Shown piece after piece: positions 1 through 8,776 of a stretch of 64,000 nt of DNA (position 1 is its first letter; each line of letters starts with the position of its first letter). The stretch is from Microbacterium paludicola (GTDB taxonomy: Bacteria; Actinomycetota; Actinomycetes; Actinomycetales; Microbacteriaceae). The notes under the pieces were generated by a model that was not told where the DNA came from, searched no databases, and saw only the letters and a program-made list of their open reading frames with translations. A program made the translations under genes and the position numbers. The stretch is from contig NZ_JADGLL010000004.1 in the NCBI RefSeq assembly GCF_015235415.1, forward strand, positions 1 through 64,000. Reading direction: 5' to 3'.

Positions 1-252
1 GCACTCGCGGGCTGCAGCGGCGGCCCCGGAGTGCAGGGTGGCGGCGCCCGGGCCCACGCTGTAGAAGAGCGCCTGGCCGCCGATCGCGCCGGCGATGACG
101 ACGGCGGCGACGCTGGTGGCGACGATGTTGTCGCGGCGACGGCGGCGGGACTGCGCGCGGTGGTGCTCGAGCCGCGCCTCGTAGAGGCGGGCGCGCTCCC
201 GTGCCTCGCGCGCGGCGCGCTCCTTGGCGGATGCCTTGCCCCCTGCGGCCAT
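1..252 (-). CDS. Membrane-anchored protein of unknown function, N-terminal part only
   Basis: An open frame of 84 codons starts with ATG at 252 (reading left) and runs off the window edge. The N-terminus is a cytoplasmic-looking, strongly basic and helical stretch of about 40 residues (KERAAREARERARLYEARLE, then RRRRR). A single hydrophobic segment follows (IVATSVAAVVIAGAIGG), then a Gly/Ala-rich start of what would be an extracytoplasmic part. This architecture matches the N-terminus of actinobacterial membrane-tethered peptidyl-prolyl isomerases that often sit near rarA, but no catalytic domain is in view, so that is only a guess. A GAGAGGA ribosome site lies about 12 bases upstream. It is divergent from rarA. 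Confidence 0.6.
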   Translation of the reverse strand, partial: MAAGGKASAKERAAREARERARLYEARLEHHRAQSRRRRRDNIVATSVAAVVIAGAIGGQALFYSVGPGAATLHSGAAAAAREC

Positions 253-310
253 GTCTGACGGATCCTCTCGACGACGGCGCCGGCGAGGCGCCTCCTGCAG
301 AGCGGGATCG

Positions 311-316
311 AGCCTA
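311..316 (-). promoter_or_regulatory. Putative -10 element for the leftward gene
   Basis: Reading leftward, TAGGCT at 316-311 fits the actinobacterial TANNNT -10 pattern. It would give a start near 304 and a leader of about 50 bases before the ATG at 252. No clear -35 box is seen, as is common in this genome. Confidence 0.4.
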
Positions 317-390
317 CGCATGGGCGGCGCGAGCGTCGAAATCGACACGGGCGAAGACGCGAGCCGGGACCGTTTGTCAGGGGCGCCTCA

Positions 391-402
391 TAGTCTGAGG
401 GG
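391..402 (+). promoter_or_regulatory. Leaderless promoter of rarA
   Basis: TAGTCT (391-396) is followed by exactly six bases and then the rarA ATG at 403, placing the expected transcription start on or next to the A of the start codon. The same spacing recurs at several other genes in this window. Confidence 0.55.
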
Positions 403-1746
403 ATGACTCCAGCGAGCGGATCCCTGATGGGCGGTGGGCGCGGCCTGACGCCCCTGGCCGTGCGGATGCGTCCGACGTCGCTGGATGAGGTGGCGGGTCA
501 GGCGCACCTCCTGCGGCCGGGCTCGCCGATCGTCGCGCTCGCCGACCCCGAGGCGCAGGCGCCCGGCACCGTGTCCGTCATCCTGTGGGGGCCGCCCGGA
601 ACGGGCAAGACCACGCTCGCCCAGGCGATCGCCCGTTCGTCGGGGCGCCGGTTCGTCGAGCTCTCGGCCATCACCGCGGGAGTCAAGGACGTGCGCGAGG
701 TCATGCAGGAGGCGCTGAACCAGCGCGATCTCTACGGCCAGTCGACGATCCTGTTCCTCGACGAGATCCACCGCTTCACCAAGGCGCAGCAGGATGCGCT
801 GCTCCCCGGCGTCGAGAACGGCTGGGTCATCCTGATCGCGGCGACCACCGAGAACCCGAGCTTCTCGGTGATCTCGCCGCTGCTGTCCCGCTCGCTGCTT
901 CTCACGCTGCAGCCGCTGACGGACGAGGATCTCGGCGTGCTCGTCGACCGCGCCGTCACCGACTCTCGAGGCCTCGCCGGCGAGGTCGAGCTCGAACCAG
1001 AGGCCCGTGCCGCCCTGATCCGGCTCGCCTCGGGCGATGCACGGCGGGCGCTGACCGCCCTGGAGGCGAGCGCCGGCGTCGCCGTGTCGGAGGCGCCCGA
1101 GGGAGCCGAGACGCCCGCCGTGACGGCCGAGCACGTCGCCCAGGCCGTCGACCGGGCACTGCTGCGCTACGACCGGCAGGGCGATGAGCACTACGACGTG
1201 ATCAGCGCGTTCATCAAGTCGATCAGGGGCTCCGATGTCGATGCGGCGATGCACTATCTCGCCCGGATGATCGAGGCGGGGGAGGACCCCCGGTTCATCG
1301 CGCGCCGCCTGGTGATCTCGGCCTCCGAGGACATCGGCCTCGCCGACCCGCAGGCGCTGCAGATCGCCGTGGCCGCGGCGGACGCCGTCGCGTTCATCGG
1401 CATGCCGGAGGGACGCATCCCGCTCGCCGAGGCCACCGCGTACCTCGCGACCGCCGCGAAGTCGAACGCCGCGTACAACGCGATCAACGCCGCCATGGCC
1501 GACATCAAGGCCGGCCGGATGGGCGCTGTCCCCAAGCACCTGCGCGACGCGCACTACCCGGGAGCCAAACGGCTCGGCCACGGCAAGGGCTACGTGTATC
1601 CGCACGATCACGAGCTCGGCGTCGTGACCCAGCAGTACCTGCCGGACGAGCTGCGCGGGCGACGGTACTACGAACCGAAGCCTCACGGCACCGAGCGCGA
1701 GATCGGTGCGCGGCTCGAGAAGCTGCGTCGCATCCTCGGCGGCTGA
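403..1746 (+). CDS. rarA: Replication-associated recombination protein A (RarA/MgsA AAA+ ATPase)
   Basis: Encodes a 447-residue AAA+ clamp-loader-like ATPase that acts at stalled replication forks together with single-strand binding protein. Visible motifs are Walker A GPPGTGKT (residues 63-70), Walker [10 protein letters not shown] (about 117-125), sensor 1 AATTENPSF (146-154) and LLSRS (160-164), which holds the arginine finger. The C-terminal part has the family's tetramerisation region, including [18 protein letters not shown]. Length is normal. ATG 403 is chosen because it sits at the right distance from the -10 element; ATG 427 is an alternative. It is transcribed away from the gene on its left and closed by a hairpin at 1759. 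Confidence 0.95.
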   Translation: MTPASGSLMGGGRGLTPLAVRMRPTSLDEVAGQAHLLRPGSPIVALADPEAQAPGTVSVILWGPPGTGKTTLAQAIARSSGRRFVELSAITAGVKDVREVMQEALNQRDLYGQSTILFLDEIHRFTKAQQDALLPGVENGWVILIAATTENPSFSVISPLLSRSLLLTLQPLTDEDLGVLVDRAVTDSRGLAGEVELEPEARAALIRLASGDARRALTALEASAGVAVSEAPEGAETPAVTAEHVAQAVDRALLRYDRQGDEHYDVISAFIKSIRGSDVDAAMHYLARMIEAGEDPRFIARRLVISASEDIGLADPQALQIAVAAADAVAFIGMPEGRIPLAEATAYLATAAKSNAAYNAINAAMADIKAGRMGAVPKHLRDAHYPGAKRLGHGKGYVYPHDHELGVVTQQYLPDELRGRRYYEPKPHGTEREIGARLEKLRRILGG

Positions 1747-1758
1747 GCGGACGCCGGC

Positions 1759-1776
1759 CCCTGATTTCGATCAGGG
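1759..1776 (+). terminator. Hairpin terminator after rarA
   Basis: Perfect 7-base stem CCCTGAT / ATCAGGG with a TTCG tetraloop, just after the rarA stop codon. There is no T-tract, which is usual in high-GC actinobacteria. Confidence 0.65.
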
Positions 1777-1872
1777 TCTGCCCGGGTATGTCCGCGGCGT
1801 CCTTGACGCCCCGGTCCGTGTCCCGGGAGGGTGAGCGTACCGTTCCGTCTCCCCCCGAACCGAGGTACCAGC

Positions 1873-2835
1873 ATGGCCGTCTTCCGGCGTGTGATCCTTC
1901 CCGTCGTCTGGCTCGTCATCGGCGTCGTCGCCGCGGCGGCCCTCGCCAAGCTGGCGTTCTTCCCCGATCAGAGCGAGGCGCCCGTGATGGGCGCCGGCGC
2001 CGAGCCGACGGGCGCGCTTTTCGAGCCGCAGCTGGCGGTCGAGCGCGGCACGATCCGGAACGACCTGGAGCTGAAGGCGACGGTCGCGGGCGACCCCGCC
2101 GTGGCGATCACGGCGTACAAGGCGGGCACGGTCGTCGACGTGTTCGCCGGCAAGGGCCAGCAGGTCGCGGCCGGCGCCATCATCGCGAGCGTGCGCGAGC
2201 AGATCCCCCAGGAGGACGGCTCCACGTTCGACCTGTGGAGCGAGATCATCGCGCCCGGCACCGGCACGCTGTCGGACCTCTCACTGGCGAGCGGCCAGGC
2301 GGTCGCGCCGGGGGACACCGTCGGCGCCGTCGCCCCCGCGACGTTCCGGATCCAGGGATCCATCGCCCCGGAGGATCGGTATCGCCTGACGGCGGAGCCG
2401 AAGGAGGCGACAATCCAGATCGCCGGCGGTCCCGCGCCCTTCACCTGCACGGGCCTGGTGCTCGAGACCCCGCTCGCCGGTCTGCCGGCCGACGACTCGG
2501 CGGCGCCCTCGTCTCCCACGACGACCGTGCGCTGCCCGGTGCCAGCGGACGTCCGGGTCTTCCCGGGCCTCAGTGCGACCATCACGATCGCCGGCGGCAT
2601 CGCCGAGGACGTGCTCGTCGTGCCGATGACCGCCGTGATCGGGACGGCCGAGGCGGGCGTCGTCTTCGTGCCCGGGCCCGACGGCATGCCGGAGGAGCGC
2701 GAGGTGGTGCTCGGCCTGAACGACGGCAAGAGCATCGAGGTGCGCGAGGGACTCGAGGAGGGGGAGACGATCTTCGAGTTCGTGCCCGCCGCCGCGCAGG
2801 CCGAGGAGCAGACGTCCGCCGAGGCGCAGGGGTGA
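1873..2835 (+). CDS. Periplasmic-adaptor-like (MacA/HlyD family) membrane protein
   Basis: A 320-residue protein with one N-terminal membrane segment (ILPVVWLVIGVVAAAALAKLAFF) and an extracytoplasmic region with HlyD/MacA-like beta-barrel features (ending in VLVVPMTAVIGTAEAGVVFVPG and a final beta domain). In Gram-positives such adaptors partner an ABC exporter of the MacB type. ATG 1873 is preferred over in-frame GTG 1831 because GAGG lies 7 bases before it and the hydrophobic segment then begins near residue 7. The next gene overlaps its stop by GTGA. Substrate cannot be read from sequence; antimicrobial peptides, lipids or macrolide-like compounds are typical for the family. Confidence 0.75.
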   Translation: MAVFRRVILPVVWLVIGVVAAAALAKLAFFPDQSEAPVMGAGAEPTGALFEPQLAVERGTIRNDLELKATVAGDPAVAITAYKAGTVVDVFAGKGQQVAAGAIIASVREQIPQEDGSTFDLWSEIIAPGTGTLSDLSLASGQAVAPGDTVGAVAPATFRIQGSIAPEDRYRLTAEPKEATIQIAGGPAPFTCTGLVLETPLAGLPADDSAAPSSPTTTVRCPVPADVRVFPGLSATITIAGGIAEDVLVVPMTAVIGTAEAGVVFVPGPDGMPEEREVVLGLNDGKSIEVREGLEEGETIFEFVPAAAQAEEQTSAEAQG

Positions 2836-3572
2836 GCGTCCCGATCCTGCGGGCGCGCGGCATCACCCGCACCGTGGAGCTGCCGGACGCCGCGCCCCTG
2901 CACATCCTGCGCGGCGTCGACCTCGACGTCCATGTCGGCGACCACCTGAGCATCATGGGCCGCTCGGGGTCGGGCAAATCGACCCTGCTCAACATCCTCG
3001 GGCTGCTGGACGCGCCCACCGACGGCGACCTGGAGTTCGACGGCGTGCCGCTGCAGCGGATGAGCGCCGGGCGTCGCGACCGCACGCGCGGCCGCAACGT
3101 CGGGTTCGTGTTCCAGCAGTTCAACCTGCTGCCGCGGCGCACGGCGCTCGAGAACGTCGAGATGCCCCTGATGTACGACGGCGGTCGCGGCTTCTGGCGC
3201 CGCCGTGCGCTCGCCTCCGAGATGCTCGATCGCGTCGGCCTCGGCGACCGGCTGCAGCAGACGCCGGAACGCCTCTCCGGTGGCGAGCAGCAGCGCGTCG
3301 CTATCGCACGCGCTCTTGTGCGGTCGCCGCGGCTCATCCTGGCGGACGAGCCGACGGGCGCGCTCGACGTCGACACCGGTGCGACGATCATGGATCTGCT
3401 GGACGACATCGCCACCCAGGCGGGCGCCGCGCTCATCACGATCACGCACGACCCGCACGTCGCCGCCCGCGCGCAGCGCGCGTTCCGTCTCGCCGACGGC
3501 GTGCTGCACGAGACCGTTCCGGTGCTCGAGCCCGCCGCGTCGGCGCCCGCGGCGGCCGGAGCCGGCGCATGA
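2832..3572 (+). CDS. ABC transporter ATP-binding protein, MacB/LolD type
   Basis: A 246-residue ATPase that powers the neighbouring MacB/FtsX-type permease. Motifs are Walker A GRSGSGKS (43-50), Q-loop FVFQQFN (93-98), ABC signature LSGGEQQ (148-154), Walker B LILADEP (168-174), D-loop GALD and H-loop His206. An Ala-rich tail follows the ATPase fold. The start is GTG 2832, overlapping the adaptor stop (GTGA); the frame is open further upstream, but only this start gives a family-like N-terminus. Part of a coupled three-gene unit. Confidence 0.92.
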   Translation: MSVPILRARGITRTVELPDAAPLHILRGVDLDVHVGDHLSIMGRSGSGKSTLLNILGLLDAPTDGDLEFDGVPLQRMSAGRRDRTRGRNVGFVFQQFNLLPRRTALENVEMPLMYDGGRGFWRRRALASEMLDRVGLGDRLQQTPERLSGGEQQRVAIARALVRSPRLILADEPTGALDVDTGATIMDLLDDIATQAGAALITITHDPHVAARAQRAFRLADGVLHETVPVLEPAASAPAAAGAGA

Positions 3573-4831
3573 GCGTCCTGACCTCCGCCGCCGGCTCACT
3601 CGCCGAGGCGTGGCAGGAGCTGCGCGTCCACCGCCTCCGCGTCCTGCTCAGCCTGATCGTCGTGGCGGTGTCGGTCGCCGCGTTCACGGGCGTCGTCGCC
3701 CTGGGGCAGATGCTCTCGCAGGGCTTCGAGGAGCAGATGGAGCGCAGCGGCGGACGCCCCGCTCTCGTCATGATCGGCGCCGCGCAGGGGGAGCCGGACG
3801 CATCGGGAATCGTCGCTTCGGCGGACGGCGACGCGCTCGACGCCGCGCTCTTCGCGACGGCTGAGCGCTTCGGCATCGACTGGGTCGCGCGTCAGGCGTG
3901 GCTCGAGGCACAGCTTCCGTACGAGGGGTGGGCCGGGATGCAGGCGGTCGACCCGGACTACGGAGTGATGCACCGCGTGCCGATCCTGCACGGCCATTGG
4001 TTCACGGACGCAGATGCGGCACGGCTGGTGCCGGCGATCGTGATCAGCGAGAACTGGTGGGAGTCGCTCGGCTCGCCCGCGATGGAGACGCATCCGAAGG
4101 TCACAGTCACGCTGACCACGTGGTCCGCCGACGGAACGCCCACGGCGCCGGCCGAGGCCGAGGCGGTGGTGGTCGGAGTGACGACCACACAGGATCAGTA
4201 CTCGTTCAACGGCTTCCTCGTCTACGACGACGTCGCCGCGCTGATCGGCGCCGACGCGCTCGCCCAGAACACGAGCCGCGAGGCGTGGATCCCGGTCGAC
4301 GGCGCCCAGGAGCTCATCGACGCGATGGAGACCTCGATCGCCGCGTCGCTGCCGGAGGGGTACGACGTCTCAGCCGATCGCACGGACTACCTCTACCAGC
4401 AGGAGCAGGGCGGCTTCGATCCGTTCGGCCCCATGCTGCTGGTGCTGGGCGGGATCTCGGGCCTCATCCTCGCGCTCGGCGGGCTGAGCCTGCTGAACAT
4501 CACGCTCGTCACCGTGCGCCACCGGATCCGCGAGATCGGCGTGCGCCGCAGCTTCGGGGCGACCGGCACGCGGGTGTTCTTCTCGGTGATGCTCGAGAGC
4601 GTCGTCGCGACCGTCATCGCGGGCGGCGTCGGGATCGTGATCGCGATCCTCGTGCTGCGGATGCCGCTCGTCGCCGACAACATGTTCGCGATGCTGCAGG
4701 AACCGCCGGCCTTCCCGATGTCGGCCGCCGTCACGGGCCTGCTGGTCTCGGCGGGCGTGGGCGCGCTGGCCGGCCTGGTGCCCGCGCTGGTCGCCCTCCG
4801 GGTCCGGCCGATCGACGCGATCCGCTACTGA
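3569..4831 (+). CDS. ABC transporter permease, MacB/FtsX family
   Basis: A 420-residue permease with the MacB layout: one membrane helix at about residues 24-48, a large extracytoplasmic domain (about 50-285), then three helices, the first holding GGISGLILALGGLSLLNI. The FtsX-domain signature VRHRIREIGVRRSFGAT lies between helices 2 and 3. Start overlaps the ATPase stop (ATGA). Together with the adaptor and ATPase it forms a tripartite-like mechanotransmission export module, here without an outer-membrane partner as expected for a Gram-positive. No regulator gene is adjacent. Confidence 0.9.
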   Translation: MSVLTSAAGSLAEAWQELRVHRLRVLLSLIVVAVSVAAFTGVVALGQMLSQGFEEQMERSGGRPALVMIGAAQGEPDASGIVASADGDALDAALFATAERFGIDWVARQAWLEAQLPYEGWAGMQAVDPDYGVMHRVPILHGHWFTDADAARLVPAIVISENWWESLGSPAMETHPKVTVTLTTWSADGTPTAPAEAEAVVVGVTTTQDQYSFNGFLVYDDVAALIGADALAQNTSREAWIPVDGAQELIDAMETSIAASLPEGYDVSADRTDYLYQQEQGGFDPFGPMLLVLGGISGLILALGGLSLLNITLVTVRHRIREIGVRRSFGATGTRVFFSVMLESVVATVIAGGVGIVIAILVLRMPLVADNMFAMLQEPPAFPMSAAVTGLLVSAGVGALAGLVPALVALRVRPIDAIRY

Positions 4832-4889
4832 TCCAGGGGGAGGACCGCGGCCCCGCCGGCGCTGGTCGGGCGTGCTCGGGTGGACCTGG

Positions 4890-5025
4890 TAAGCTGGATC
4901 GGCTCGAAATCCGGGCACATCCCCTTTTGCTTGATCCCTCGGGTGGGTAGACGTACGCCCGAATCGGATGGGAGGGGACTGTACGTCCGAGCGTCGCGAC
5001 AGCCGCGGCCTCGTGAAAGGAAACC
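4890..5025 (+). promoter_or_regulatory. rpsD promoter and structured leader
   Basis: TAAGCT at 4890-4895 fits the -10 pattern and gives a leader of about 120 bases before rpsD. Two stems are possible and share bases 4950-4956. Stem A is 4939-4945 with 4956-4962 (7 pairs, one G-U). Stem B is 4950-4956 with 4981-4987 (GACGTAC / GTACGTC, 7 perfect pairs). They overlap, so they exclude each other. S4 binds its own leader in other bacteria, so autoregulation is plausible but not shown here. GAAAGGAAA before the ATG is the ribosome site. Confidence 0.45.
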
Positions 5026-5655
5026 ATGGTTACCAAGTCCCAGGACCGCCGCAAGGTCCGCCTGTCGCGCGCCCTCGGCGTCGCGCTGACCCCGAAGGCG
5101 GCGCGCTACCTCGAGAAGCGCCCCTACGGCCCCGGTCAGCACGGCCGCACGAAGCGCAAGGCCGACAGTGACTACGCCGTCCGTCTCCGCGAGAAGCAGC
5201 GTCTGCGCGAGCAGTACGGCATCCGCGAGAAGCAGCTCCGCATCGCCTTCAACGAGGCGCGCCGCACCGACGGCCTGACGGGTGAGAACCTCGTCGAGCT
5301 GCTCGAGATGCGTCTTGACGCCCTCGTGCTGCGTTCGGGCTTCGCCCGCACGACCGCGCAGGCGCGCCAGTTCGTGGTTCACCGCCACATCCTCGTCGAC
5401 GGCAAGATCGTGGACCGCCCGTCGTTCCGCGTGAAGCCGGGTCAGACCATCGAGGTCAAGGGCAAGAGCGAGTCGCTCGAGCCCTTCCAGGTCGCGGCCG
5501 CCGGCGGTCACGCCGAGGTCCTCCCGAACGTTCCGGGCTACCTCGAGGTCGAGCTCGACAAGCTCCAGGCGAAGCTCGTGCGTCGCCCGAAGCGCGCCGA
5601 GGTGCCCGTCACGTGTGACGTGCAGCTCGTCGTCGAGTACTACGCGGCTCGCTGA
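5026..5655 (+). CDS. rpsD: 30S ribosomal protein S4
   Basis: A 209-residue protein that nucleates 30S body assembly by binding the 5' domain of 16S rRNA. The N-terminal region (RRKVRLSRALGVALTPK...RPYGPGQHG) lacks the Cys cluster of zinc-binding S4 proteins, so this is the zinc-less form. The S4 RNA-binding domain covers roughly residues 98-160 (MRLDALVLRSGFARTTAQAR...). It stands alone rather than in the alpha operon, as in many actinobacteria. A long structured leader precedes it and a strong hairpin follows. Confidence 0.97.
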   Translation: MVTKSQDRRKVRLSRALGVALTPKAARYLEKRPYGPGQHGRTKRKADSDYAVRLREKQRLREQYGIREKQLRIAFNEARRTDGLTGENLVELLEMRLDALVLRSGFARTTAQARQFVVHRHILVDGKIVDRPSFRVKPGQTIEVKGKSESLEPFQVAAAGGHAEVLPNVPGYLEVELDKLQAKLVRRPKRAEVPVTCDVQLVVEYYAAR

Positions 5656-5670
5656 TCCATCGATCCGTCC

Positions 5671-5704
5671 GGAGGGCGTCGAGGCTTCTGCCTCGGCGCC
5701 CTCC
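5671..5704 (+). terminator. Strong hairpin terminator after rpsD
   Basis: A 15-pair stem (5671-5685 with 5690-5704, one G-U pair) closes a TTCT loop, 15 bases after the rpsD stop. Only a weak T-rich tail (CGTCGTT) follows. Confidence 0.75.
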
Positions 5705-5801
5705 GTCGTTCGCGCAGTGCCCGGCGCGCTGCCCGGCGGCGCCGGTCGGTCTACGATGGAACGACGTCGCGACGCGCGGCCCAAGCTGGAGGATGGGTGA
5801 C

Positions 5802-5999
5802 ATGAAGAACGTGCTGTGGTTCCTGCTCGGCATCGCCACGGGCTTCGCCGCGGCCCACTTCCTCAACAAGGACCCGCGCGGCGCCGAGGTGCTCGCCGAC
5901 ATCGACGCCCGCATCGACGAGTTCGTCGACCGCATCGGCGAGGCGTACCGCCTCGAGGAGGCCCGCCGCACCTCCGCGGACGACGCCCCTGCAGCCTGA
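5802..5999 (+). CDS. Small membrane-anchored protein of unknown function
   Basis: A 65-residue protein: one short N-terminal hydrophobic helix (VLWFLLGIATGFAAAHFL), then an acidic amphipathic stretch that could be a coiled coil (ADIDARIDEFVDRIGEAYRLEEARR) and a polar tail. ATG 5802 is preferred over ATG 5793 because GGAGG (5787-5791) is a proper 10 bases upstream of it and nearly abuts the other. A -10-like TACGAT lies at 5752-5757. Small membrane proteins of this sort are often found between rpsD and alaS in related genomes. No family function is recognised. Confidence 0.7.
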   Translation: MKNVLWFLLGIATGFAAAHFLNKDPRGAEVLADIDARIDEFVDRIGEAYRLEEARRTSADDAPAA

Positions 6000-6102
6000 C
6001 CCCCTCCGCTCTCCGGCCGTCGCGCGAGACGGCCGTCCCCGCATGCAGTCGCGTCCGCTCCGGCGGGGCGCGGCGCCACCAGTCAAGGACGAAGCACTGC
6101 CC

Positions 6103-8763
6103 ATGAAGACCGCGGAAATCGCGAAGCGCTACCTCGACTTCTTCGAGAAGAACGACCACACGATCGTGCCGTCCGCCTCGCTCGTGAGCGACGACCCGTC
6201 GATCCTGTTCACGATCGCCGGCATGGTTCCGTTCATCCCCTACCTGACGGGTGTCGTTCCGGCCCCCTACTCGCGAGCCGCCGACCTGCAGAAGTGCATC
6301 CGGACGAACGACATCGAAGAGGTCGGGAAGACGGCGCGCCACGGCACGTTCTTCCAGATGCTCGGCAACTGGTCGTTCGGCGACTACTTCAAGGAGGGCG
6401 CGATCTCCTTCGCCTGGGAGCTGCTGACCACCTCCGAGGAGGACGGCGGGCTCGGCTTCGACCCGAAGGACCTCTGGGTCACCGTCTACGAGACCGACGA
6501 CGAGGCCGCCGAGCTGTGGCAGCGGATCGCGGGGCTCCCGGCGGAGCGCATCCAGCGCCTCGGCCGCGAGGACAACTTCTGGACAACCGGCCAACCCGGC
6601 CCCGCCGGTCCGTGCTCGGAGATCTACTTCGATCGCGGACCCGATTACGGCAAGGACGGCGGCCCGATCGTCGACGACAACCGGTTCCTGGAGATCTGGA
6701 ACCTGGTCTTCATGCAGAACGAGATCACGAACGTGCGCTCGAAGACCGAGTTCGACATCGTCGGCGATCTTCCCGCGAAGAACATCGACACCGGCATGGG
6801 GCTCGAGCGGGTCGCGTTCCTCAAGCAGGGCGTCGAGAACATGTACGAGATCGACCAGGTCCGCCCCGTCCTGGATCGCGCGTCCGAGCTTTCCGGTCGC
6901 CCCTACGGCGTCTCACACGAGGACGACGTGCGCTTCCGCATCATCGCCGACCACGTCCGGTCCTCGCTGATGCTGCTCTCCGACGGCGTGACGCCCTCGA
7001 ACGAGGGCCGCGGCTACATCCTGCGTCGCCTGATGCGCCGCAGCGTGCGCGCGATGCGCCTGCTCGGCGTCCAGGAGGCGACGTTCCCCGCGCTGTTCGA
7101 GGCCTCGCGCGACGCGATGAAGGAGGCCTACCCGGTCATCGAGAGCGACTGGCAGCGGATCTCGTCCTACGCGTACGCGGAGGAGGAGACGTTCCTGCGC
7201 ACGCTGACGTCCGGATCCACGATCCTCGACACCGCGGTGCAGAAGACGAAGGCGGGGGGCGGGTCGACCCTCGCCGGCGACCAGGCGTTCCTGCTTCACG
7301 ACACCTACGGCTTCCCGATCGACCTCACGCTCGAGATCGCGGAGGAGGCGGGCATCGGCGTCGACCGCGCCGGATTCGACGCGCTGATGCAGGAGCAGCG
7401 CCAGCGCGCGAAGGCGGATGCGCGCTCGCGCAAGCGCGCGATCGCCGACGTCAGCGTCTACCGCGATTTCCGTGCGCTCGGCGAGACGGTCTTCACCGGC
7501 TACACGGATCTCGAGACCGAGAGCCGCGTGCTCGGCGTGCTCGTCGACGGCCTCGCCACCGGTCGGGCATCCGAGGGACAGATCGCCGAGGTCATCCTCG
7601 CGGAGACGGCGCTCTACGCCGAGTCGGGCGGCCAGGTGGCCGACAAGGGAACGATCGTCGGCCCGGGCTACGAGCTCGAGGTGCTCGACGTGCAGCGCCC
7701 GGTGGCGGGACTCATCAGCCACACCGTCGAGGTCGTGCGCGGCGAGGTCGGCGTCGATCAGCCGGCGACGACGATCGTGGACGCCGCCAACCGCCGCTCG
7801 GCCCAGCAGGCGCACTCCGCCACGCACCTCGTGCACGCGGCACTGCGCGACACCCTCGGCAGCGGCGCGACCCAGGCGGGATCGCTCAACCGCGCCGGTT
7901 ACCTCCGCTTCGACTTCACGTGGGGGCAGGCACTGAGCCCCGAGACCCGCTCGGAGATCGAGGAGATCGCCAACAACGCGGTGCGCGACAACCTCGAGGT
8001 GACGACGCGCGTGCTCTCGCTCGACGAGGCGAAGGCGGCGGGAGCGATGGCGCTGTTCGGCGAGAAGTACGGCCAGACCGTGCGGATGGTCGACATCGGC
8101 GGCCCCTGGTCGCGCGAGCTCTGCGGCGGGACGCACGTGTCCTCGAGCGCCGAGATCGGCCTCGTGAGTCTGATCGGCGAGTCGTCGGTGGGAGCGTCGA
8201 ACCGTCGCGTCGAGGCGCTCGTCGGTCTCGACGCGTTCCGCGAGCTGACGGCCGAGCGGGCGCTCGTCGCCGAGCTCTCGGCTTCGCTGAAGGCGCCGAA
8301 GGACCAGCTCCCGGCCCGCATCGCCGAGCTCACCGCGAACCTCAAGGCCGCCGAGAAGAAGATCGCGGCCTTCGAGGCCCGCGCGCTTGCGGACCGCGTG
8401 CCGGCGCTCGCTCAGACCTCGCAGCGCACCGGATCCGTCAATCTCGTGGCCGAGTCCGTCGGCCAGGTCGGGTCGGCAGACGACCTGCGCAGCCTCGCGC
8501 TGTCGGTGCGCGACCGTCTCGGATCGGATCCGGCGGTCGTCGCCCTCACGGGGCAGGCGGGCGACAAGGTGCTCGCGATCGTCGCCACGAACGAGGCGGC
8601 GCGTTCGGCCGGAGCGAAGGCCGGTGCCCTCGTGAAGGCCGCCCTCGAGCCGCTCGGCGGTCGAGGCGGCGGACGCGACGACATGGCGCAGGGCGCGGGC
8701 TCCGAGGCGGCCGGCATCCCGGCCGCGCTCGACGCCGTGCGCGCTCAGCTGCGGACCGCGTGA
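6103..8763 (+). CDS. alaS: Alanine-tRNA ligase
   Basis: Charges tRNA-Ala and removes mischarged Ser/Gly. The 886-residue protein has the class II core near the N-terminus (motif 2 region KCIRTNDIEEVGKTARHGTFF, motif 3 NIDTGMGLERVA). It also has the editing domain with zinc ligands HSATH (His571, His575) and CGGTH (Cys674, His678), and the C-terminal C-Ala region. The start is taken as ATG 6103 (MKTAEIAKRYLDFF, the usual AlaRS N-terminus, with AAGGAC upstream) rather than ATG 6043, which would add 20 non-family residues. No T-box leader is visible. The ruvX-mltG-aro genes follow in the same direction. Confidence 0.97.
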   Translation: MKTAEIAKRYLDFFEKNDHTIVPSASLVSDDPSILFTIAGMVPFIPYLTGVVPAPYSRAADLQKCIRTNDIEEVGKTARHGTFFQMLGNWSFGDYFKEGAISFAWELLTTSEEDGGLGFDPKDLWVTVYETDDEAAELWQRIAGLPAERIQRLGREDNFWTTGQPGPAGPCSEIYFDRGPDYGKDGGPIVDDNRFLEIWNLVFMQNEITNVRSKTEFDIVGDLPAKNIDTGMGLERVAFLKQGVENMYEIDQVRPVLDRASELSGRPYGVSHEDDVRFRIIADHVRSSLMLLSDGVTPSNEGRGYILRRLMRRSVRAMRLLGVQEATFPALFEASRDAMKEAYPVIESDWQRISSYAYAEEETFLRTLTSGSTILDTAVQKTKAGGGSTLAGDQAFLLHDTYGFPIDLTLEIAEEAGIGVDRAGFDALMQEQRQRAKADARSRKRAIADVSVYRDFRALGETVFTGYTDLETESRVLGVLVDGLATGRASEGQIAEVILAETALYAESGGQVADKGTIVGPGYELEVLDVQRPVAGLISHTVEVVRGEVGVDQPATTIVDAANRRSAQQAHSATHLVHAALRDTLGSGATQAGSLNRAGYLRFDFTWGQALSPETRSEIEEIANNAVRDNLEVTTRVLSLDEAKAAGAMALFGEKYGQTVRMVDIGGPWSRELCGGTHVSSSAEIGLVSLIGESSVGASNRRVEALVGLDAFRELTAERALVAELSASLKAPKDQLPARIAELTANLKAAEKKIAAFEARALADRVPALAQTSQRTGSVNLVAESVGQVGSADDLRSLALSVRDRLGSDPAVVALTGQAGDKVLAIVATNEAARSAGAKAGALVKAALEPLGGRGGGRDDMAQGAGSEAAGIPAALDAVRAQLRTA

Positions 8764-8776
8764 TCGGGCGCGGCGC

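Noticed and set aside
1788-2831. Large ABC protein with an N-terminal extension in frame with the ATPase
   Set aside because: The upstream part is the shadow of the adaptor gene; the ATPase starts at GTG 2832 by overlap and family length.
6000-6102. T-box riboswitch before alaS
   Set aside because: The gap is about 100 bases and shows no T-box core motif or specifier hairpin.
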